In this document: piece after piece, positions 19,093 to 25,791 of the stretch
How positions within the stretch are numbered: the stretch's first letter is position 1
Layout: each line of letters begins with the position of its first letter
Source: Ruminococcus sp.
GTDB taxonomy: Bacteria; Bacillota_A; Clostridia; Oscillospirales; Ruminococcaceae
DNA: 64,000 nucleotides
Direction: 5' to 3'
NCBI RefSeq assembly: GCF_016283395.1
Contig: NZ_JAEEMU010000045.1
Location: 1-64,000, forward strand
Notes under the pieces: model-generated
Seen by the model: the letters and a program-made list of their open reading frames with translations, nothing else
What the model was told of the DNA's origin: nothing
Databases searched by the model: none
Made by a program: the position numbers and the translations under genes

Positions 19093-19617
19093 TCAAAGAA
19101 TATCTATCTGACAGCTTTTCATTGTCTCTATTGCAGCACCATGCTTTTCGGGAGTTACGCCTGCACAGCACTTTTCATCTACTGCAATTGGAGCTTCGGG
19201 GAAGCTTGCCTTTAACAACAGTGCATTGCTCACAACGCATATATCCGTACAAAGTCCGATAAGTTCAATGCTGAATTCTTCGCTGCCTGCTGCCTTTTTT
19301 ATAAGCTCGGGGAGCTTTACAGAACCGAATGTATACTTTTCAACAGGAGTATACTTTTTTCCTTTAAGTGCAGCAGATATCTCTCTGTTCAGCTGCCAGC
19401 CCTCAGTCCCCTTTATACAGTGAGGTACAGGAAGCTTTTTGCCCTCTGCTGTGTCCATATAATCATCAAAATGAGTATCATATGTTGCAAAGATCTCGCC
19501 GTCGAAATCAGCGATCTTTTTTACAGCAGCAGGTACTATAGCGCAAGCCTCTTTTGAGCCAAGTGCTCCGTCGATAAAGTCCTTCTGCATATCAACAACG
19601 ATCAAAAACTTTTTCAT
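19093..19617 (-). CDS. pncA: Nicotinamidase / isochorismatase-family cysteine hydrolase
   Basis: Deamidates nicotinamide to nicotinate, feeding PncB next door. 174 aa with the family catalytic triad: Asp9 in IVVDMQKDF, Lys in VEKYTFGS and the nucleophile Cys in LIGLCTDICVVS; metal ligands fall in YDTHFDDY. The HCIKGTEGWQL segment is typical of small PncA-like proteins. The frame reads further upstream, but an AGGAGG ten nucleotides before ATG 19617 (MKKFLIVVDMQ) decides the start. A consensus promoter lies about 40 bp upstream. Confidence 0.92.
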   Translation of the reverse strand: MKKFLIVVDMQKDFIDGALGSKEACAIVPAAVKKIADFDGEIFATYDTHFDDYMDTAEGKKLPVPHCIKGTEGWQLNREISAALKGKKYTPVEKYTFGSVKLPELIKKAAGSEEFSIELIGLCTDICVVSNALLLKASFPEAPIAVDEKCCAGVTPEKHGAAIETMKSCQIDIL

Positions 19618-19655
19618 AACCTCATATCCTCCTATGATAAAAGTAATATACCTCA

Positions 19656-19684
19656 ATTATACCGCAGCTTTTATGCAAGGTCAA
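19656..19684 (-). promoter_or_regulatory. Promoter of pncA-pncB
   Basis: TTGACC (19684-19679), 17-nt spacer, TATAAT (19661-19656) on the minus strand. The 19618-19921 gap holds this promoter and the divergent one; a small palindrome TATGAT-ATT-ATCATA lies near 19772-19786. Confidence 0.8.
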
Positions 19685-19862
19685 GTATAATTTTTTAAGT
19701 TTGCTCGATTTTACACCTTTCGCATATAGCTTAACGGTACGTTCTTCGGGTGATGCTCTTGTTTCTTCTATTATGATATTATCATATATATATTATCTTG
19801 TCAAGGGGTTTTTAAAAATTTTTTTGATTTTTATATTCACATTACCTTTTTCATTGCCGTTA

Positions 19863-19891
19863 TTGCATATTTTTATTAAATGTGGTAAAAT
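19863..19891 (+). promoter_or_regulatory. Promoter of the G1P-dehydrogenase-like/HAD pair
   Basis: TTGCAT (19863-19868), 17-nt spacer, TAAAAT (19886-19891), with the ribosome binding site AGGGGGT 6 nt before ATG 19922. Confidence 0.6.
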
Positions 19892-19921
19892 AGTCATAGC
19901 ATTATTTTAGGGGGTAATCAT

Positions 19922-20986
19922 ATGAACCAGCATACAAGATTCAATCTTCCAATTTGTCTTGCAGTTGAAGAGGACGCATTCTTCCACTCGGACGAGATAG
20001 TAAAGAGATACATTCCCGATATAATCGGTCAGAAAACTATCATCATTTCCGAGGAATTCCTCATTGGCATCTATAAGGACAAAATAACAGATATAAGCAG
20101 TGATTTCGGCAACGCAGAAATAGTTGCAATGAAGAGCGCGAGCTTCGACGAGGCTGTTTCTATTGCCAAAAAGGTATGCGTTGAAGATGTTAAGGTCATA
20201 ATCGGCATAGGCGGCGGAAGAGTGCTTGATACAGCCAAATATGCAGCTCATATCAGCAAGGCTGTATATATATGTATGCCTACATCTCTCAGCAACGACT
20301 CTCTTGCATCTCCATTTTCTGTTCTTGAAACTTACGGTAAGGCTCGAAAGACACTGACCTGTAAGATACCTACTGCAATAATAGTTGATACAAATATGAT
20401 AATCAACGCTCCCGAGGGACAGACCTTATCGGGCATCGGTGATACTATTGCAAAACACACTGCACTTTTTGACTGGAAGCTCTCTGCGTCAAAGACCAAT
20501 TCCCGCGTTGACGACTTCGCGTACGCCCTCAGCCGAATGAGTTATGATTCGGTTTACCACTGTGACGAAAAAGACATGAAAAACCGTGTATTTATCCGTA
20601 TCCTTTCAAGAGCACTTGTTATGGGCGGACTTGCTATGGAGATAGCAGGTTCTTCACGTCCGTGCAGCGGCAGCGAACACCTTTTCGCCCATGCTATTGA
20701 AGAATACTACCCCGATGTAAAAATATCCCACGGACTTGCAGTAGCTCTCGGAAGTATACCTGCCTGCATATTCCAGGGACAGACTCCACAGGGACTTCTT
20801 GACTTTTTCAGGACATACAAGCTTGACATCAATCCAAAGTCCTACGGCATAACCGAGGATATGTTCGCGGATATGTGGGATAAGGCTCGCACTGTCAGAA
20901 CAGGCAGGATAACAATACTTGATGATATCAAACTTGATCGGGTTCAGTTCGATGAAATATACAGCAGAATGGTGGAAGGAAAATGA
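19922..20986 (+). CDS. sn-Glycerol-1-phosphate dehydrogenase-like (AraM/EgsA) oxidoreductase
   Basis: 354-aa member of the glycerol-dehydrogenase/dehydroquinate-synthase fold. NAD(P)-binding GIGGGRVLDTAKYAA, PTSLSNDSLASPFSV, SGIGDTIAKHTALFDW, and the metal ligands in GSEHLFAHAIEE and SHGLAVALGS match the G1P dehydrogenase branch more than iron-alcohol dehydrogenases. In archaea and Bacillus (AraM) this enzyme reduces DHAP to sn-glycerol-1-phosphate for ether-linked lipids. Its stop overlaps the start of a HAD phosphatase gene as ATGA, so the two are probably co-translated and act on related phosphosugars; that pairing is inference. Confidence 0.8.
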   Translation: MNQHTRFNLPICLAVEEDAFFHSDEIVKRYIPDIIGQKTIIISEEFLIGIYKDKITDISSDFGNAEIVAMKSASFDEAVSIAKKVCVEDVKVIIGIGGGRVLDTAKYAAHISKAVYICMPTSLSNDSLASPFSVLETYGKARKTLTCKIPTAIIVDTNMIINAPEGQTLSGIGDTIAKHTALFDWKLSASKTNSRVDDFAYALSRMSYDSVYHCDEKDMKNRVFIRILSRALVMGGLAMEIAGSSRPCSGSEHLFAHAIEEYYPDVKISHGLAVALGSIPACIFQGQTPQGLLDFFRTYKLDINPKSYGITEDMFADMWDKARTVRTGRITILDDIKLDRVQFDEIYSRMVEGK

Positions 20987-21615
20987 AAAAAGGCATAATT
21001 TTTGATATGGACGGTACTCTCTGGGACTCCTCGGCAAATGTTGCTGCTTCATGGACAGAGATAGTACGCAAGTCCGAATACGATCTTCCAGATATAACTC
21101 AGGAAGACGTTATGGGTGTAATGGGACTTACTATGGACAGGATCGCAGACAAGCTTTTCAGTTCACTTTCTCAGAAAGAACGCATGGAGCTTCTTGAACA
21201 GTGCTGCAATTACGAAAACGACTACTTGCTGAAACACGGCGGAGTGCTTTATCCACAGCTTGAAAAGACTTTTATCCGCCTTAGAGAAAAGTTTCATCTC
21301 TATATCGTAAGCAACTGTCAGAAAGGATATATCGAAACATTCCTTGAGCACTACGACTTTGGGAAATACTTTGACGATATCGAATGTTACGGCAATAATC
21401 TCAAAGGCAAGGGTGACAATATCGCTCTCGTTGTAAAGCGGAACAAGCTTGACAAGGCTTGGTATGTTGGCGATATACAGGGAGACTATGATGCTACTAT
21501 GCAGGCAGGCATTGACTTTATCCATGCCGCCTACGGCTTCGGTAAGATAAAACAGACTGTTCCCGAACTTGCAAAATTCAGCGATCTTCCCGAACTTATG
21601 GAAACACTGCGATGA
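20983..21615 (+). CDS. HAD-superfamily hydrolase (phosphoglycolate-phosphatase-like)
   Basis: 210 aa. HAD motif I is FDMDGTLWDS (nucleophile and acid/base Asp), motif II is YIVSNCQ, motif III Lys falls in GKGDNIALV, and motif IV is WYVGDIQGDYDA. A helical cap lies between residues about 15 and 80, as in subfamily IA phosphatases such as Gph. Substrate not readable from sequence; the 4-bp overlap with the G1P-dehydrogenase-like gene suggests a glycerol-phosphate or related small phosphate ester. Confidence 0.85.
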   Translation: MKKGIIFDMDGTLWDSSANVAASWTEIVRKSEYDLPDITQEDVMGVMGLTMDRIADKLFSSLSQKERMELLEQCCNYENDYLLKHGGVLYPQLEKTFIRLREKFHLYIVSNCQKGYIETFLEHYDFGKYFDDIECYGNNLKGKGDNIALVVKRNKLDKAWYVGDIQGDYDATMQAGIDFIHAAYGFGKIKQTVPELAKFSDLPELMETLR

Positions 21616-21685
21616 TATGAAAAAACAGCGAAAGGCTCCGTTCACATAATACAATGACGGGCGTATCATAAAGACGGAAAGATAT

Positions 21686-21772
21686 ATGTTCAACAATTAC
21701 TACGAACTTGTCAGCAAAAAATGCACCGTGTACGAATACAAAGGCAGGTATTACTGTAATAAATTCAGATAA
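21686..21772 (+). CDS. Possible 28-codon ORF or gene remnant
   Basis: ATG 21686 opens a 28-aa frame, MFNNYYELVSKKCTVYEYKG then RYYCNKFR. The same frame is open 14 codons further upstream without a start. It has a composition like real protein (Tyr-, Lys-rich, two cysteines) but only a weak GGAAAG before the ATG. It may be a decayed fragment; not recognised. Confidence 0.25.
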   Translation: MFNNYYELVSKKCTVYEYKGRYYCNKFR

Positions 21773-21777
21773 AAGTA

Positions 21778-21806
21778 TTGACAACGCCTAAAATGCATTG
21801 TATAAT
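21778..21806 (+). promoter_or_regulatory. Consensus promoter for the GNAT gene
   Basis: Perfect TTGACA (21778-21783) and TATAAT (21801-21806) with 17-nt spacing. The start codon is 160 bp away, leaving a leader of about 155 nt. Confidence 0.88.
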
Positions 21807-21860
21807 GTACTCAGAAATACAAAATAGTGTATTTCAAAATTTATTTTAAGGAGAAGTTGT

Positions 21861-21896
21861 TTGAAAAATAATAACAGAACTGAGATAGCAGCGTAA
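21861..21896 (+). CDS. 11-aa leader peptide upstream of the GNAT gene
   Basis: AAGGAG at 21848-21853 is followed at 7 nt by TTG, opening LKNNNRTEIAA and a TAA stop at 21894-21896. The good Shine-Dalgarno site and the position between a consensus promoter and a hairpin support a translated regulatory leader; no homologue is recognised. Confidence 0.55.
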   Translation: MKNNNRTEIAA

Positions 21897-21936
21897 ACGG
21901 GTGGTTTGCGAATACTATCTCACACAAACCTCCCGT
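21881..21936 (+). promoter_or_regulatory. Leader RNA with crossing pairings (hairpin plus alternative or pseudoknot stem)
   Basis: Arms 21897-21908 and 21925-21936 pair at 11 of 12 positions. Within its loop, CTATCTCA (21915-21922) is the exact complement of TGAGATAG (21881-21888), which lies inside the leader-peptide codons. The two pairings cross, so they form either a pseudoknot or mutually exclusive states that a ribosome on the leader peptide would control. No T-run follows, so it is not a simple terminator. Confidence 0.55.
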
Positions 21937-21967
21937 GTCTTGTCAGCTAATTCAGGAGGAAAAAATA

Positions 21968-22624
21968 ATGAATAAACATGACTACATCATTCGTAAGGAA
22001 ACAAATAACGACTACCGCGAAACCGAAAATCTCGCACGCGAAGCATTCTGGAACATGAGCAAGCCCGGCTGCCATGAGCATTACTTCATACATATTATGA
22101 GAGATCATGCAGACTTTATCCCCGAGCTTGACTATGTTATCGAGTTTGACGGCAAGATCATTGCAAATGTTATGTACTGCAAAGCAACTCTCACAGATGA
22201 ACAGGGCAATGTAAAGCCTGTGGTAACTATGGGACCGTTGTGTGTACTCCCTGAGTATCAGCGAATGGGCTTTGGAAAGGCTCTTCTTGAGCATACATTC
22301 AAAATTGCAGAAGAAATGGGCTATGACACTGTCATAAACTTCGGTAATCCCGACAACTATGTTGCAAGAGGTTATAAAAGCTGCAAGAAGTACAATGTGT
22401 GCTTTGAAGGTGATATATTCCCTGCCGCTCTGCTGGTAAAGGTGTTGAAGGAAGATGCTCTCGACGGACGGAAATGGTTCTATCACCCAAGCGAGGTGGA
22501 CAAGCCGTGCGATGACGAAAAGGCTGTAGAGGAATTTGACAAGCTGTTCCCGCCAAAGGAAAAGGGCTGGCAACCAAGTCAGGAAGAATTCTATATCCAC
22601 AGTCATTCAGCTATAACGTGGTGA
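21968..22624 (+). CDS. GNAT N-acetyltransferase (YhbS-like)
   Basis: 218 aa. Acetyl-CoA-binding motif A is at about 89-105 (GPLCVLPEYQRMGFGKALL, pyrophosphate loop QRMGFG); the fold starts IRKETNNDYRETENLAREAF and later GYDTVINFGNPDNYVARGYK. This is the COG3153-like branch, whose substrates are mostly unknown and range from small molecules to antibiotics. Start ATG 21968 follows AGGAGG at 8 nt; the frame is open a little upstream but without such a site. The leader peptide and structured RNA upstream suggest translation-sensitive induction. Confidence 0.85.
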   Translation: MNKHDYIIRKETNNDYRETENLAREAFWNMSKPGCHEHYFIHIMRDHADFIPELDYVIEFDGKIIANVMYCKATLTDEQGNVKPVVTMGPLCVLPEYQRMGFGKALLEHTFKIAEEMGYDTVINFGNPDNYVARGYKSCKKYNVCFEGDIFPAALLVKVLKEDALDGRKWFYHPSEVDKPCDDEKAVEEFDKLFPPKEKGWQPSQEEFYIHSHSAITW

Positions 22625-22636
22625 TCAAATAACATT

Positions 22637-22667
22637 AAAGCCGACAAGATAAAACTGTCGGCTTTTT
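22637..22667 (+). terminator. Intrinsic terminator of the GNAT gene
   Basis: AAAGCCGACA (22637-22646) pairs perfectly with TGTCGGCTTT (22655-22664), running into TTTTTATT. The 22668-22973 stretch after it is AT-rich with no gene or repeat that could be recognised. Confidence 0.92.
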
Positions 22668-22973
22668 ATTGTCTGTGATATATCTTTTATATTATACTAT
22701 TTGTGTATCGTGTGCAAACTTATACATTAAGTCTATTTTGTATCAACACAGTTGACTTCATTTTATGTTCTCTCGAACGTATTTATCTTATCCAAATACA
22801 GGCTTGATCGGCAAGTAAATAAGTTCACACGAACTCATTCAGAAAGTGACCATAAAAAAAACAGATAATTGTCTGCATGATGCGTTACGACAATGAACCA
22901 TATATAAAACATCATAGGATCATAATTGCTGCGGAATAATATATCACTTGGCAGGATCTAAACAAATACAGTG

Positions 22974-23006
22974 ATAATTGACATTTTGCCAATTATGATA
23001 TATAAT
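22974..23006 (+). promoter_or_regulatory. Promoter with overlapping palindrome for the membrane/VWA pair
   Basis: TTGACA (22978-22983), 17-nt spacer, TATAAT (23001-23006). The -35 box sits inside ATAATTG-N9-CAATTAT (22974-22980, 22990-22996), a perfect 7-bp inverted repeat placed where a repressor would block the polymerase. Confidence 0.7.
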
Positions 23007-23050
23007 ATATAAAACGTATTTTTACCAATCTTAATGATGGGGGGATTGTA

Positions 23051-23725
23051 TTGAAAAAATATTTCGGACAGATCATTTTCAATGTGACCGTTGCTATCAT
23101 GTCAGTATTATTGTTCGGATGTACGGATCTGCTCGATTCCGCGTTATTATCAATAATAGCTATAATTGCAACAGTTGCGCTTCTGTCATGGGGAAATTAT
23201 TATTTCATAAAGATCGCAAGCCTTGGAAGAAAGGCTTTTCAGCGTGCATATATAATAGACGAGCATACCTTTGAGTCACTTAGTCAGCCTGAGGATTATC
23301 TTGCAGTCATGAAAGATTTGAAGGATTATGCACCGTGCAGACAGGAAGCTGCAAGACTTATAGACCAGTGGGAAGTTTTCCAGAAAAAATCCGTCACACT
23401 TAACGCAATAAGCGACGGTGCAGGAGTCTATGAGCTTGTAAATCAGGACATACAGTCGGTAATGCTCAGCAATATGCTTCTTTTTATGAAAAGAACTGCT
23501 ATAATACAGTCCGCTTCACGCAACGGTGAATTGACTATGCACAAGGATTACCTTAAAATGCTTACAGGCAGAAACGAAAAGATACTTAATGATTACACCA
23601 ACTTACTTATTGAAGTTTCACAGCTCACCGACAGTGAACGTAAGAATACAGAGATAAAATCTTTAAGTCTTATAATCGAATCAATACATGATTATAAAAA
23701 GGAAATGGAAAGTGAGGATATATAA
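23051..23725 (+). CDS. Membrane protein of unknown function, partner of the VWA protein
   Basis: 224 aa, not recognised with confidence. Two N-terminal hydrophobic helices (residues about 8-24 and 30-52, IAIIATVALLSWGNYYFI) are followed by a soluble, helical cytosolic or extracellular domain (ESLSQPEDYLAVMKDLKDYA, LTMHKDYLKMLTGRNEKILN) with coiled-coil-like spacing. A distant resemblance to XpaC/TelA-associated proteins is possible but unproven. Start is a TTG behind GGGGGG; the stop overlaps the next ATG as TAATG, so the pair is translationally coupled. Confidence 0.6.
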   Translation: MKKYFGQIIFNVTVAIMSVLLFGCTDLLDSALLSIIAIIATVALLSWGNYYFIKIASLGRKAFQRAYIIDEHTFESLSQPEDYLAVMKDLKDYAPCRQEAARLIDQWEVFQKKSVTLNAISDGAGVYELVNQDIQSVMLSNMLLFMKRTAIIQSASRNGELTMHKDYLKMLTGRNEKILNDYTNLLIEVSQLTDSERKNTEIKSLSLIIESIHDYKKEMESEDI

Positions 23726-25419
23726 TGAACAAAAGTAAATCACCCGTTATAATCGCTGTTATAGGCGCACTGGTAACTATGATACTCATAATTGTAGTTA
23801 TCAACAGCAACTCTTCAAAGAAAGAAGGAAAAAAGGCACCTGTTACGCAGAAGAATGTTACTCAGACACTTGAAGACTGCCTTAAAAGCATTAAAGTAAC
23901 AAATGCAGAAAAGGTAAAGGGCACTGTTGATTACTCAGACAAAAGTGCAGCTAACCTGCCTAACATCAATACAAAATATCCCCTTACAGTAGAGGGTACA
24001 GGCGATGTTGACATAGAGATCTTCTCAACATCTGAAAAAGCAGGCAAGAACAACAACGGCTGGCTCAACGAGGTTGCTGAAGAGTTCAACAAACAGGGCA
24101 ACCGCCTCTCAAACGGCAAATCCATGTCAGTAAGCGTCAGAAGTATCGCTTCAGGTGCTTCCTGCGATTACATTACAAATAATGTATACATTCCACAGGC
24201 TTATACACCTTCAAACGAGCTCTTCGGTGAGCTTGCTGTCGAAAACGGTGCAAAGCTCAAACTTGAAGCTGAGTCACTTGTTTCTAACGTAGCAGGAATT
24301 GCAATATCACGTACAGCTGCATCAACTCTCAAATCAAAGTACGGCAATGTATCCTTTGAGACTATCGTAGATGCCGTTGTATCAGGCGAATTACAGATGG
24401 GATATACTTATCCTTATACATCTGCAACAGGCCTTAACTTCCTCGTAAATGCTCTCCAGCACTTTGACGGCAGTGATATGCTCAGCAGTGCAGCTATTGA
24501 AAAGTTCCAGCAGCTCCAGAAGGGTATCCCATTTGTATGCTATACCACAGACCAAATGGTAAACGCTATGCAGAGCGGAACTCTCCAGGCAGGCGTTGTT
24601 GAATATCAGGCATATACCAACAGTCCTGTATTAAAGGGCGGCTATGATTTCGTACCATTCGGCTACAAGCACAGCAACCCTCTTTACAGCGTTGGTGAGC
24701 TTACACCTGATCAGCAGCAAACACTTTCTGCTTTCCTTAACTATGCTCTCAGCGACGGTCCTCAGGCTCATGCAAAAGAGTATGGATTTGATCCCGATAA
24801 TTCATTCAGCTACAACACTTCAAAGCTCAACGGTTCTGATATAATCAGCGCACAGCGTCTCTGGAAGGAAGAAAAGGACTCAGGCACACCTACAGTTGCT
24901 CTCTTTATTGCCGATGTTTCAGGCAGTATGGGCGGCGACCCTCTTGCAAGACTTAAAGAATCACTTCTTCAGGCTTCAAAGAATATAAAACCTGACAACT
25001 ATGTCGGACTTCTTTCCTACAGCGACAACGTTTCATTGGAGCTTCCTATTTCACAGTTCACTCTTGAACAGCAGTCCTACTTTGCAGGTGCTGTTGAAAG
25101 AATGAGAACAGGCGGAAATACCGCAACATATGATGCTCTCCTTGTAGGCGTTGACCTTATAAATCAGTACAAGCAGACAGTTCCTGATGCAAAGGCTATG
25201 ATATTCCTTCTCAGCGACGGACAGTGCAACGAGGGATATGATTACAAAACAGCAGCAGATATCGTTGATTACTATGGTATACCGATCTATACTATCGGCT
25301 ACAATGAGGATATCGAATCCCTGAAGGATCTTTCTTCAATAAATGAAGCCGTATATATAGACGCTGATAACGACGACGTTGTTTATGAGCTTGCTGCTCT
25401 CTTCAATGCACAGATGTAA
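23725..25419 (+). CDS. Membrane-anchored solute-binding-like domain fused to a von Willebrand factor A domain
   Basis: 564 aa. One N-terminal membrane helix (residues about 8-27) leads into a periplasmic-binding-like region (about 70-370: DVDIEIFSTSEK, WLNEVAEEFNKQGNRLSNGK, GYTYPYTSATGLNFLVNAL, ELTPDQQQTLSAFLNYAL) resembling type 2 extracellular solute-binding proteins. A VWA domain follows from about residue 390 with an intact MIDAS: DVSGSMGGDP (397 on), the distal Thr in TGGNTATYDALL and FLLSDGQCNEG. The ligand of either domain is unknown. An extracytoplasmic location is inferred. Encoded with the preceding membrane protein under a promoter with an operator-like palindrome. Confidence 0.8.
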   Translation: MNKSKSPVIIAVIGALVTMILIIVVINSNSSKKEGKKAPVTQKNVTQTLEDCLKSIKVTNAEKVKGTVDYSDKSAANLPNINTKYPLTVEGTGDVDIEIFSTSEKAGKNNNGWLNEVAEEFNKQGNRLSNGKSMSVSVRSIASGASCDYITNNVYIPQAYTPSNELFGELAVENGAKLKLEAESLVSNVAGIAISRTAASTLKSKYGNVSFETIVDAVVSGELQMGYTYPYTSATGLNFLVNALQHFDGSDMLSSAAIEKFQQLQKGIPFVCYTTDQMVNAMQSGTLQAGVVEYQAYTNSPVLKGGYDFVPFGYKHSNPLYSVGELTPDQQQTLSAFLNYALSDGPQAHAKEYGFDPDNSFSYNTSKLNGSDIISAQRLWKEEKDSGTPTVALFIADVSGSMGGDPLARLKESLLQASKNIKPDNYVGLLSYSDNVSLELPISQFTLEQQSYFAGAVERMRTGGNTATYDALLVGVDLINQYKQTVPDAKAMIFLLSDGQCNEGYDYKTAADIVDYYGIPIYTIGYNEDIESLKDLSSINEAVYIDADNDDVVYELAALFNAQM

Positions 25420-25422
25420 AAG

Positions 25423-25790
25423 CAAACCGCAGGTTTTAACTACGATGCTCATATAGAAGTTTATAGTTATTACTCGGGGAAAACCTTTCTGAGGAAAGGT
25501 TCTTCCCCGAACCCTTTTCCAAAGACTTTTATCTGATTTTTTTCTATATAGAGCGCGACCTGTTTTTTACAGGTCTTTTTTATTATTCACACGCGCTCTA
25601 TATGGAAAAAAATAAAAACAGAAGTTTTAGGGAGAGAGTTTGAGGGTGACTCCCCGCAGTGCGGGGAGATGTCACGCAGTGACAAAGGGGCACGCCTCCG
25701 TCAGAGGGCCCCTTTTTCAAAAGGGTCTCCCTCAATAATAGTTATAAAAGCCTCTACATCAGTACCACGGTTAAAACTGCGGTTTTATTT
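25423..25790. repeat. Hairpin-rich intergenic element with inverted ends
   Basis: The two ends (25423-25481 and the reverse complement of 25733-25790) are imperfect inverted copies, both starting near AAACCGCAG and TTTTAAC. Inside are the hairpin 25475-25509 (CGGGGAA and AACCTTTC arms; a near copy lies at 31781-31815), a nested terminator (25557-25581) within CTATATAGAGCGCG/CGCGCTCTATATGG (544-557, 592-605), then CTCCCCGC-agt-GCGGGGAG, GTCAC-gca-GTGAC and a GGGGCC/GGCCCC stem. No ORF of note. It looks like a non-coding, possibly transposable, structured repeat between convergent genes. Confidence 0.65.
25557..25581 (+). terminator. Intrinsic terminator of the membrane/VWA pair
   Basis: GACCTG (25557-25562) and CAGGTC (25570-25575) followed by TTTTTT, nested in a larger palindrome. 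Confidence 0.7.
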
Positions 25791-25791
25791 T

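Noticed and set aside
19640..19795. Minus-strand protein-like stretch (EETRASPEERTVKLYAKG...) upstream of pncA
   Set aside because: No start codon in frame after the stop, and it overlaps the pncA promoter; may be chance or a remnant.
21947..22606. 219-aa minus-strand ORF antisense to the GNAT gene
   Set aside because: Shadow frame of a well-supported gene; composition is not protein-like and it lacks a ribosome site.
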